Below are positions 14,770-25,100 of a stretch of 64,000 nucleotides of DNA, one piece after another; positions within the stretch are counted from its first letter, which is position 1; the number at the start of each line of letters is the position of its first letter. Location of the stretch: assembly GCF_963422355.1 (NCBI RefSeq), contig NC_085085.1:9807306-9871305 (forward strand), written 5' to 3'. Position numbers and translations under genes: made by a program. Source of the stretch: Corticium candelabrum (Eukaryota; Porifera; Homoscleromorpha; Homosclerophorida; Plakinidae). Below the pieces are notes generated by a model. That model did no database searches. It was not told where the DNA came from and saw only the letters and a list, made by a program, of their open reading frames with translations.

Positions 14770-15583
14770 GGCATCTCCAATTACCGGACATTTTCTCCAA
14801 TCCGAACAATGATCAGATTGGCAGTGACCACCCCACCCCTTTAATTCAAACAACGGCGTGTTTGATTGGGCTCTTTCAGAAGTGGCTCCATGTGCACGCC
14901 CCTCTTACAACTTCTACAGCTCTGCCTCTATAGTCTTAAGAGCCAACTCCAGCAACTCTGCTGCTGGTGGTTGCAGGAGCATGCCTCTCTTCCAGATTTG
15001 CATTGGAAGAAGTTGGAAGAGGGGCGTTCTCTTCCAGACTCTTCAGTGAGAGGCTGAAAGAGCCCAATCGAATGTGCACCGAATATCACTTTTAGACTTT
15101 GGAAGTTCTTGATTCACAAATAGCACTCATGCCAAAAAGCATGTTGAACTACAGACTGTACCAGCCAACAGAACAAGATTTTATAAAATATTGATATGAA
15201 ATAGTAATGGTTTGGTTAATGAGTTCACACTGCAAAGTCACTTGATAATTGCCAAAGAGCCTCCACCACAGAATAATAGCTGTTGCTTCTGATGTTCCTA
15301 AAATTGGTTCTGTCAGCCTCACTTTCTCAAATAGCGTAGCTTGCATTGTGATGAGTAAAACTAGCCGTCTACCCGTGCATGGGAAACAGTCGGCATGAAC
15401 AACTTAGCTTGTGAATATTGACAAGCAGCTCAGTGCTTAGAGCTCTAGAGGTGACGCTATCGGTTGGCTAGGCTATAGTGTAAGCTCTAACTATAATATC
15501 TAGTGTCAGACATTTTCAATCTGGGCCCACACACCAACTTTCAACATTGGGACTGGAGAAAATGTCCAGTAATTGGAGATGCC
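14770..15583. mobile_element. Inverted-repeat element (about 0.8 kb, TIR about 38 bp)
   Basis: Left end GGCATCTCCAATTACCGGAC (from 14770) matches, inverted, the right end finishing AATTGGAGATGCC at 15583 over nearly 40 bp with a few mismatches. Inside is a second inverted pair, GATTGGGCTCTTTCAG (14862) against CTGAAAGAGCCCAATC (15053), enclosing a pyrimidine/purine-symmetric stretch. No transposase domain seen; no clear target duplication. Superfamily unassigned. Confidence 0.7.
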
Positions 15584-15787
15584 TCCTACTGAAGACGTCT
15601 AAAATTACATCAAGATAATTACCGAGACCCTTGTCAAGATAACATGCACCAAAACAAAGCAGATAAACAGAAAGCATCATTAGTGCTAGCACAACCATGC
15701 TGATGGTGCAACTAACAGAATGATACATCACACTAATGACAAGTGAATCCCACATAACTGAATCCATCTACCACCCCCTGCATTTGA

Positions 15788-16774
15788 CTTCACAAAAATG
15801 AACTTAACTTGCATGAGTAGATCTTATAAAGACAATAAATCGGTATACGTTACTCCGTTAACTTCGCTTTCGTAAGTGTGAACGAGCGATGTCTTCTGTG
15901 ATGTGCAACGCCCACATGCCTGCTCTTCGTTTCCTGGTCCATTAAGCTCCGCCCACTGCAAATGAATCAATGTGTTTACAGAAAAATGCTACAGATTTAT
16001 CAAGAATGCTGAATGTACTGTACATGTGAAGATATTATGAAGATCTGCCTTCTTGCCATCGGTGATTCCTCTCTCTAAAGTAAAATGGTGTCGGTAAAGC
16101 TTTTTCCATCAGACTTTCTAGCAGAATTCCTCTTTACTACAGCTTACCTAGACACGCTTTGCTTGAGTGTTTGTTTACACTTGTTCTTTTAATACCTGAA
16201 GAGACACGTTCAGCATGCCATCTTGCGTGTGCAACAGAGGACGTTCCTGTTTTCACATCTGGGATTGTGACCTTCTACCAATCGGCAGCAAAAGAAAGTG
16301 AGCAGATCGGACGTGAAAATAGCAACTTCCTCTGTAGCACACACTAGATGACGCTGAACATTTCTCTTCAAATATTAAAACAGCAAGGATAAAGAAATAC
16401 TCAAGCAAAAGTGTGTTCCCGCGGTACACCGTAGTAGTGAGGAATTCTGCTAGAAAGTCTGATGGAAAACAGCTCTACCGACACCATTTTACATTAGAGA
16501 GGAACCACTGACAGCATGAAGGCAGATCATCATAATATTTTCGCATTCACATTTGGCATTCTCGCTATTATATCTGTAGCAGTCGTCCGTAAATGCGTTG
16601 ATTCGCTCACAGTGGACAGAGCTAAAAATCGACCAGGAAGGGGAGAGTAGGCACATGCATGTTGCACATCACAGAAACATCGCTCATCCTCGTTTACAAA
16701 AGCGAAAATAATGGAGTAACTTATACCCATCAATTTGTCTTTGTAAGATCTACTCATACTTGGACTTCCCTTTA
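15788..16774. mobile_element. Foldback element, copy 1 (long terminal inverted repeats)
   Basis: The left arm (15788-16170) and right arm (16430-16774) are inverted copies of each other, sharing ATGAGTAGATCTTA, GTGATGTGCAAC, AAATGGTGTCGGTA and AGAATTCC in order; the loop lies near 16200-16420. The outer border on the right reads TTGGACTTCCCTTTAA. The same family recurs at 32928-33594. No protein is encoded; an internal 61-codon frame is not recognisable. Confidence 0.85.
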
Positions 16775-18310
16775 ATGCTCACACTACAATTTCGGAACTA
16801 GAAGTAAAAGAGTACGTGTGAAAGTGTATATGCTACCATTGGCTTCTGACCAACCTCAACAACAGATGAGGTTCCCATAGGCCTACAAATGGGTACAGTG
16901 TTATCATACCTACTGTATACCATAGTACACAACCCCTACAAGAGTTATATCAATAGGTTCACTAACGTAAATTATCATAGACAATTACCATATTGACGAG
17001 TATAAAAGCACATGCACCTATATGTGAAATCGGGCTTTTTCAGGAATAAGACAAGTTGATAGAGATAGAACCACAAGTGCTTCCAGTAAAAAACTGAAAT
17101 TCATCTGATTGAGTGTTGCATCTAGAATTATGTTCAGACTATTGAAGCCTACTACTCTAAGTAGCTTTTTGTCCAAAATACTGCCATAATCACTACGTGA
17201 TCACGCCTACGTCCCCATCATCGCTGTCATTGTCATCAATATCATCATCATTGTCATCGTGGTTTTTGTTTCCGTTATCATCGACGCCACTGAAACTGTG
17301 CTCTTTTTCAGATATGGAAACCTTCTAGAAGCTGACGTAATCAAAGTGTGCGTAAACAAAAAGTGTCCTGTTGTTGACAGACTGCAATCGATGATGCCAT
17401 GCCCTCAAAGAAGTTTGCTATAGCATCTTTGTCTATAGATTTCCAACAGCCATCTACCCACTCTGCTCCCTGGAGATAGCTGGCCAACACACCTCATAAA
17501 CAAGCACATGCACTAGTACCCCGAGGTACAGGCACACTAGTTCATAACACTCACAGATAGGTGCAGGCGCTTTTCTCCACAGTAATACAGTATGTTATGT
17601 TGGCTTGATTACAGTAGTCTAATGTATTAAATATGTAATACAGTCGGATGTCAGTTATCTGAACACTTTGACCCAATCCTGTTCATAACTTTGAGTAATT
17701 TGGATAATGATGTTAACTCTCCTAGCATGAAAAACACTTGTGTCGCTGGGGCTCTGAGGTTGCCCATGCACACTCATCCAGTCCAAATACATGTATATTA
17801 AACAGCAATTGCACAAAAAACCTGACAGCACTTTATATGGTAACTAATACATGCCACGTCCTTCGTACAGGCAAGATACTGCAGCGTTCTGACATAAGAC
17901 ACAGTCACGTCACGTGCAATCTTTGTGTTGCGAGGTCCGGATGTGCTGAATGAATTCAAATCTTGCTCTTCGTGCTTTTTCAATAGAAATCGACACTCCC
18001 CATGTAGAAAATGTGTAGGTTGGATTCGGTGCAAATGCTATCAGAATTTGGAGAAAAACAAAGTGCTAGAAGAGTAGCTTCAATTGGCAAAAAATATTCG
18101 ATTGCTTGAAGCTTTGCGAAGGACGACAATACGTAGTCTACACAGGACTGGTGTGGGCATGTGTTCGAATGAACTGGAATGTGTAGCATTTGCATCATCG
18201 AGAAATTTTACGCGGGGGCTCAACCCTGTGTAACATTTTTGAAATTTTTTTCTACAAACTTTCCCCTTCAAGTGCTGAGTGTGCGTGCCGATTTCGGTTA
18301 CGAACGGACC
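16775..18310. other. Intergenic stretch without recognised gene
   Basis: No open frame with a recognisable domain on either strand. It includes a short run of ATC/GTCATC triplets (17216-17285), a possible pogo/Tigger-like terminus at 17641 (see rejected items), and otherwise AT-rich unique sequence. Confidence 0.5.
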
Positions 18311-18311
18311 G

Positions 18312-18314
<3 letters not shown>

Positions 18315-18359
<45 letters not shown>

Positions 18360-18371
18360 ACACGCACACGT

Positions 18372-18402
<31 letters not shown>
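18315..18402. repeat. (CA)n microsatellite
   Basis: Two long CA runs separated by a short CCACACGCACACGTG interruption. It immediately precedes the 1.5 kb foldback element. His/Thr-rich and Cys/Val-rich frames read through it are artefacts. Confidence 0.92.
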
Positions 18403-18406
<4 letters not shown>

Positions 18407-18416
18407 TTAAGCTTTA

Positions 18417-19953
18417 TAGAGTCCCTTATCTAGTTTCAGATACCGTCTAGATTCGGATGCGAGATCTTGGTCCAACGCAATTGTCTAAGTACAAAATAAG
18501 GCAACGTAGAGTCGTTAGGTCACTATTCTTGATCCATGACAATCAATGGATTTGGCTCGTTCTAGCAAGAATGAGACTCGACTAAACCTCTACCATGCCC
18601 TACCTCTAGACGCGGACAAATATCTCTTGTTTCAGATAGCCTCTTGTGTAGAGCTACCAAAGCACAGACACAAACCGAATCTATTTTGTTGCAGTAGCCT
18701 AATGTCTCATCTTCCAAACAATCATATGGACAGTGTCGTCGTGTTTCGTGCATAGTCGTGGTAGTCGTCAGAGTTAAGTGAAGTCACGACTTCTAGTTTC
18801 GGACGCCCAGAACACTCTAGATCGCCATTTTCCAAGCAAATTTAGACACTCTATAAAGACTTTAAGCATAGAATCTCGACGTCTAGTGCTATCTAGTGCT
18901 ACAATCAACTCTTAAGACATGTTTCTACCTACTTCTAGCCAATTTCTCATTACTCTCTGTAGCGTAGAGATCATACGGTGCCGTTTCAACATCTAGGGAA
19001 CAAATTTCCCTATGTAGCAGTATCTTACTGGCCTGCAACGCAATCTAAAGTAAAACGGTTCGACTTGAACAGTCAAAAGTCAAAATGAGTATTCCCCTCT
19101 GCTAATGGCTATCCAATTCCTTTGCTCATGAGATGGTCGAATTAATTCGTTCCACTCTTCATACAGCAGTTACCATAAAGCAAGTGTTCCCGGCCTCTCT
19201 TTTGCTTCAGTAACAAACAGAGGAAGCATGTGGCTGGTCTAGATTCATACCTAGTCTCGGATTTCCAAACCAATGTAGCACCAAGTATAAAATCGACCTA
19301 GACCAGCCGCATGTTAGCCCTGTTTGTTACTGATGCAAAAGAGAGGTCAGGAACGCTTGTTTATAGGAAATGCCCGTATGAAAAGTAGAACAAATTAATC
19401 CTACAATCTCATGAGAAAAGGAAATTTAATTATTATTAGATATCCAATAGCAGAGGGGAATACTCAACTTTTGACTGTGCACGTCGAACCTTTTCACTCT
19501 AGATTGCGTAGCAAGCCAGTAAGATCTTAAAGTTGCTTTTAGCATTATACGTCAGGATTCTGCTCAAAATCTTTACAGAGTGTCTAAATTTGCTCGGAAA
19601 ATGATGATCTAGCGTGTTCCTGGCATCCAAAACTACAACGCGAGACCTTACTCAACTCTGATGACTACCAAGGTGGACACGAAATGCGGCAACGCTGCCC
19701 ATACGACTGTTTGGAAGATGAGACATTAGGCTACTGCAACAAATAGATTCGGTTTGTGTCTGTGCTTTGGTAGCTCTACACGAGAGGCCATTAGAAACGT
19801 TCTCGCTAGAACAAGCCAAATCCATGTAATAGATCAAGAATAGTTACTGTACCTAACGTCTCTACGTTGCCCTATATTAAATACAATTGCATTGGACCAA
19901 GATCTCGCGTCCAAATCTAGACGGTATCCAAAACTAGATACAGGACTCTACAT
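18417..19953. mobile_element. 1.5 kb foldback element (arms about 0.7 kb, loop near 19265)
   Basis: The sequence from 18417 (TAGAGTCC..TATCTAGTTT) pairs with the complement of the sequence ending at 19953 and the pairing continues inward almost to the centre: GAGATCTTGGTCCAA (18462) with TTGGACCAAGATCTC (19893), CATCTTCCAAACAAT (18711) with a matching block near 19710, GTATTCCCCTCTGCTA (19087) with TAGCAGAGGGGAATAC (19448) and GGCTGGTCTAG (19231) with CTAGACCAGCC (19300). Arms have diverged by point changes and small indels. No coding sequence; origin probably a foldback-type DNA transposon or an inverted duplication. Confidence 0.85.
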
Positions 19954-20253
19954 ACTAGACAAGCTCCAATGCCCGGCTTCGCCCGGGGGACAACACATGC
20001 CAGGTGCTTTTCCTTTCCACTTCATAGCGCCGCAGTTGACACACACGTTTGTCATAGAGTTAATACAACACGGAAGTGGAGGAGAGACAGGTCGCCTTTA
20101 TAGGTAGAGACTATAGCAGAAAGTATCTAAAAATGCTTTTGATGGTATCATAGGTGATGTTGGCCGTGAATGATTGCAGTGAATAAAAATGTCGCGTATA
20201 CACTTGCCATCGTATAGCACTCCCGGATATTGCGCTGTCCGAAATGAAGTCAC

Positions 20254-20902
20254 GTGCAGTTAGACGAATCCATCAGAGCAGAATTGGAAGTCACATGCAG
20301 TACTCACCCAGATAATCCGTTCCCCGTATCTAACGAAGTCACGACTCGTACCGACTCTCGTCATTACGACAGTCCCGCTGAACGTCGTCCCTTCAAAGAC
20401 GTTGCTGGCGTTTCGGGGAACAGGTGCATCAAACACAACAGCTCCGTATCTAACGAAGTCACGACTCGTACCGATTCTCGTCATTTCGACAGTCCCGTTG
20501 AACGTCGTCTCTTCGAAGACATTGCTGGTGTTTCGGGGAACAGGTGCATCAAACACGGCAGCTCTTCGACGGTCGTAAACTGGCAAATGACTGTGGGCGT
20601 AGTTTTTCAAGACCCGGATATCAGCAAAAATATCTTCCCTTTTCCCGGTGTTGCCTGCAATAAACGACACACTCAGCCCGTACCGTCCACTGTCGGGAAC
20701 GGGCAGTCTGAATTCGGCGGAGATTCAATTCGCCGTTCCGGAGATATTCGCACGCGAGTGCAATTGGCGGGAAATGTCGGCGTCGTGGAAGAGGTCAGGA
20801 CGACGACCACGGTATCACTTTCGACATTAATAAATTCGGCATGCACGAGCCAAATTCGGCCGAGATCGGACTCGCCATCTTTGAGAAACGCTCCAACAGA
20901 CG

Positions 20903-20961
<59 letters not shown>

Positions 20962-20973
20962 GTAGATAGATAG
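20254..20973. repeat. 120 bp tandem duplication within a long open region, followed by (AC)n(AT)n
   Basis: Two nearly identical 120 bp units (20324-20443, 20444-20563), each starting CCGTATCTAACGAAGTCACG. Because 120 is a multiple of three, the region is open on both strands (239 codons on +, 136 on -). The minus frame gives a 40-residue repeat with FDAPVPRN.SNVFE and SRDFVRYG. I cannot assign a function and no splice-consistent gene is evident; it could be an exon of an unknown repeat protein or only duplicated DNA. The 3' end is a microsatellite (20903-20962). Confidence 0.5.
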
Positions 20974-20980
20974 ATAGACA
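20903..20980. repeat. Compound microsatellite (AC)n(AT)n(GATA)n
   Basis: Three adjoining simple repeats: about 36 bp of AC, about 25 bp of AT and a few GATA units. Confidence 0.9.
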
Positions 20981-21225
20981 GATAATGAAGTAGGTTACTA
21001 TATATTATGTCACAAAATTTTAGCTTGTTGCTCACGCGCATAACGGTTTACAGCGTGTACATTTAGAGGGTATCCAAAGACTCCAGAGTTTCAAACTTTA
21101 GATAACTGACATCCACAACTTGACTATTATTGATAGTAATTAACAAAAATTCCCTAAACCAAGTCTTCCTCCTTTGCACGCATTCTTTATCTTAAACATT
21201 GATTCGTCTGTACTTAGCTAACTAA

Positions 21226-21772
21226 GAGCGTGTTTACACCGGGGCTAATCATGATTAGTGTAACGCCATTCTAATGCCGTAAAGAGTAGTATTACAACTG
21301 CATTAGTGGCATTAGTGGTTACACGTAACTCTGGCATGTGAGGTAGTATATAAGAAGAGCATGCCTCCGATGTTTCTGATATGGTGTTGTACGTTTAAAC
21401 GTACAAACGCAGCAACAACATGGCGACGTATACAAAAGCACAGACAGATGTCTACTACTAAGTGCATGCCTGTACATGTGACAACTTGCTGCCCATCTCT
21501 GAAGGAGCTGCCAGAAAGAGCAAAATAAATGTTTCCTCTTCATAAGCTAAAGCAATGGATTCGTCAAAACAATTCACAAAAATTCTTGTAGGATATGACG
21601 GAAGAAAACTGTAAAGGCTAATTAGCAAGGGCCCACGTGACTCACTAATCATAGTTAGCTGTGTAAACGCGCTTGCATTAATGTTGGCCTAATCATAGTT
21701 AGCCTAATCATAGTTAGCCTAATCATAGTTAGCCTAATCATAGTTAGTCCAGATGTCGGTGTGAACACGCTC
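21226..21772. mobile_element. MITE with TIR GAGCGTGTTTACACCG and internal 15 bp tandem repeats
   Basis: Left end GAGCGTGTTTACACCG (21226) matches, inverted, the right end CGGTGTGAACACGCTC (to 21772) with two mismatches. Subterminal CTAATCATGATTAG/CTAATCATAGTTAG motifs are also inverted. Near the right end the 15 bp unit CCTAATCATAGTTAG occurs four times in tandem (21687-21746). Flanks are TAA and TAG, suggestive but not proof of a 3 bp TWA duplication as in PIF/Harbinger. Confidence 0.75.
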
Positions 21773-21943
21773 TAGTAGGCAAGGATGTATACAGTTGCAA
21801 CCACACCCACGCATACCCAATAAAAATTAACACTTACAACAGCCAACAGCAAACGGCAACCAACACGAGCATTACGATAACAACTCTATAAATAAAGAAA
21901 ATCAGTACACGATTCGTCACGGTGAACTTCGTATTTGATTGTC

Positions 21944-22069
21944 TTACTCCGTGTTGGGGTCCGTCTTGTACCATCTAAATTTGTTACACATATACACTAA
22001 AAGCGGACCGCCGATTCCAAAACAGAGCCAAAATATCGTCACAACAGCGACTGCAACGCTGGCAGACAT
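21944..22069 (-). CDS. Small single-pass membrane protein (41 aa), possibly V-ATPase e-like N-terminus
   Basis: Frame from ATG 22069 to TAA at 21944. Residues about 4-28 are strongly hydrophobic (VAVAVVTIFWLCFGIGGP..), followed by a polar basic/acidic tail ending FRWYKTDPNTE. The FW...GIGGP pattern resembles the first membrane helix of V-ATPase subunit e, but the remainder does not match that family's PKGPNRG segment and the protein is half its length. It could be an unrelated micropeptide, or exon 1 of a longer gene. Its start lies 57 bp from the divergent AUP1 start, which supports a real promoter. No homologue assigned. Confidence 0.42.
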   Translation of the reverse strand: MSASVAVAVVTIFWLCFGIGGPLLVYMCNKFRWYKTDPNTE

Positions 22070-22126
22070 GTCGTAATCTGATGCTGATCACGAGACCTAT
22101 GAAGTTAGTTGAAATCAATATCTAGA
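22070..22126. promoter_or_regulatory. Short bidirectional promoter region between divergent start codons
   Basis: Only 57 bp separate the ATG of the minus-strand small membrane protein (22069) from the AUP1 ATG (22127). Any core promoters must overlap each other or the 5' ends. No TATA box is visible. Inference from arrangement. Confidence 0.4.
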
Positions 22127-25100
22127 ATGGCGACGGTGGGAACGAGGTCAACGAGCGATGGAAATAATCAAACTGCTGGCAGGGCAGAAGACATGTTTGA
22201 AAGATACAGGTTTGCTATCAGTAGTTTGTGAATGTAGATATACAGATGGTTCATGTTGTTCGTTGACTGCAGACTGTCCGCTGATTGGCGTTTATTGCCG
22301 CTGATTGTCTACTTTCCTGTCGGTGTCGTTCTTTTGGTTCTCCGTTTGTTTCTTTCTATGCAGCTATTTATTATTGCCACTATTCTTCCTAAGTCGTCAC
22401 GAATCAGAAGGTTTGTGTTTGTTAGCTATTTTGATGATGGACTGTAGCTATCATGAATAGTTCTGTAGTGTTTTTTGCTATATTGTAAATTTTTTGGTAT
22501 AAAGACATCAATCATTAATTAGTGATTTTCCGTATCAACGACAACTATTGCATTACCAAAAGCGGACCCTCTGAATACTATTCCAATCCTGTCTCAAGTT
22601 TGTAGCAATTTTTGTTTTTGAATTGTTAAGGAAATAACATAATATACATATATGTATTTCACTAAAAGCATTGTACCGACAATAAGAATACCAATATCCA
22701 GTCAATGGACAGTGTTTCACCAGTATCGTTTCACTTGCAAATAGCCTGTTGGCAGCAGACATGATAAGTGATCTAGGCCAGAGCCAGAGAGGGAGAGAGA
22801 GAGGAGAGTTGCGACAACCCAGATTTATGGGTGCCATTTTGTGTCCAGCCGACAGTAGTAACATTTCTGTATAAATTGTACGAACATCGACAAAGCTTGA
22901 AGTTAATGGAACTTATTACTATAGGTATGAACAACACTTTCCCTAATTTTAAGGGACTTTACACGTACGTAGAGTAGTTTTTGACAGCAGGTCTGTATAA
23001 TCCTGATGACGATAGATAGGGTTAGAGCGCACTTTGTATTGCTGCATGCCCAAACGCAACAGCAAGGCATTCTGCAAGTAGTGACTAAACGAAACAACTA
23101 TATCTTGTATTTCCCGGATAGTGCAATGTACAACTGGACACAAAATGGCACTCATAATCTCACATGACCAAATGGTCATGTCACAACTCTCTCTATATAG
23201 CTCTGATCTAGGCTAGACCAGAAACAGACTACTTAGTAAGGCTGAATTGCAGTCAAAAAATTCATTTTCTTGTTTCATTTTCTGACTTTTGCTTTAAGTG
23301 TAAATTACATTGTAACATCACAAAGTGGTCTGTGACTAAGGGTTATTTCTGGGACCACAAATTGGCACAAATTCATAATGGCTTTTTCTACTGAAGAAAT
23401 GATGTTGCCGATGGCATGCCTCAGGCTTTTGGCGTGGTCTACCAGTTGTCCACTGGCTAGTGTGTAATGGTACCATAAAAATTTCTTGTTCCATTTGCTG
23501 TGAAAACATTGAGAAGGTGTGGCTGTGTCTGATTACATGATGTTTGGACATACACTCTTGCTTTTTGTGACCGAGTGATGTGTTTGTTTAGCAGCCATTA
23601 AAACAAGAATAACGGAGTCCTTTCTTTGGTTATCCTTTTTCTTCATGGTGCTGGATACTGACAGTTTGTTGCTGAGTTTTCATTGTAGCAACTTGCAATA
23701 TTACACTCAATTAACAGTTCTACTTGGTTAATTTTAGATTACAAATCCTCTTGAGGCTGGTGTAATGTGTTAACACTGATGGTATTGTAATTCAATGCTT
23801 TATGTACCTTTTGATGCAGACATCCTTACTAGCATAATTTCAAGAAGAGTGGGCAACGATCAAACATGTGACTTTATTGAAATGTGGCATCATTATTGCC
23901 AGTTGCCAAATTTTCTGGATAGAACACTGTTCATCATCACTCAGCTATTGAAGTTTATTCAACAGACTGTTAGCATTGGGTTTGCATATGGTTATTTGTC
24001 GTTCTTGAATCAGTTATCTCACTTCTATTCTAACTCTACAGTCAAATGTCCTTATACAGTACCATGCACATTACACTGCTGTAGCTAATTAATTAATGTT
24101 TTACCTGGGAACTATTTTTGAATGATATTGTACAGAAACATAAAATGATGTTAACTAGTGATGATTAAAAGTTGCAATGTGAAGCAGCTATTGCAGTGGT
24201 TACTACAAGAATGAAGGAGCACGAAAGTGCTAAACCCTCTAAACCCTTGGCTGCTTAGCTCAGTTGTTCTCTACACCAGGTAGACTGTAAATATTTGTTT
24301 ATAATTAGAGCTTAGCTGAGTACATCCCAACACTTACAGAACTGGCACCATCCGCTCTTGTGACAATTTAGCACGTGCTCTATCTAATATACTAAAGACC
24401 TTGATATGCAGAAGAATTCTTAGCCTCTCCTATGGGCTCGGTTTCAACGACTGGCTGCGCTATTGGGAAAAATACGGGAGTCGTTGCGATTTTCGTAAGT
24501 CTAAAGTGGTAGTGAACACAGAGTAGACTGACAGGTGCAGTTACAGTGCATTGCTAAAAATAATACCAGTTGTGACAATCTAACCCTTGCAGGTGTTGTT
24601 TGTCGCTTGATCATTGGTCTACGCTCTGTATTACTGTACCTAGTGTCCACACCTTGGGTAGTTACTATTTTAAGTGTTGTTATACGTGTATTGGTTGGTG
24701 AGAATAGTCTGACACTAAGTAGAACTTTTTAGGTGGGTCATAATTGTACCTTTATCACAGAAAGTTGTACTCTACTCTTTTCGAAGATTTGAAGTTGTTA
24801 TGCAATGCGTACATTTTTGTTTTAGTTTTTGTGTTACAAGTGCAGTCTAATAGGTAGTATTAGATGATGCATAAGTAATTCTGTAAACAAACATTACAGT
24901 GGCCATTATCTGTTCTGATGAGAACAGCACTTTTATGTGACTTCTAAGTCTTTCTCTTTCTTATGTGTTGATAGTTTACACATCTTAGAACTTTGATATT
25001 TTTTGCAAAGATGCGTACAGAATAATTTCTCAGACAAAAAACTCATATGCAATCAAAGTTGCTTTGCCATTTTTTTAGTTGGGAAATTCGGTGATTTCTT

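Noticed and set aside
20324..20563. CRISPR-like or satellite array
   Set aside because: Only two 120 bp units without spacer pattern; a simple tandem duplication.
17641..21114. Possible 3.5 kb pogo/Tigger-like element: CAGTCGGATGTCAGTTATCT at 17641 and inverted AGATAACTGACATCC at 21100-21114
   Set aside because: Only about 15 bp match, the right side does not end in the expected CTG-TA, and no transposase lies between. Kept only as a lead.
22253..22447. Separate 64-codon membrane protein gene
   Set aside because: Its core is AUP1 exon 2 (22273-22410), which joins neighbouring exons in phase.
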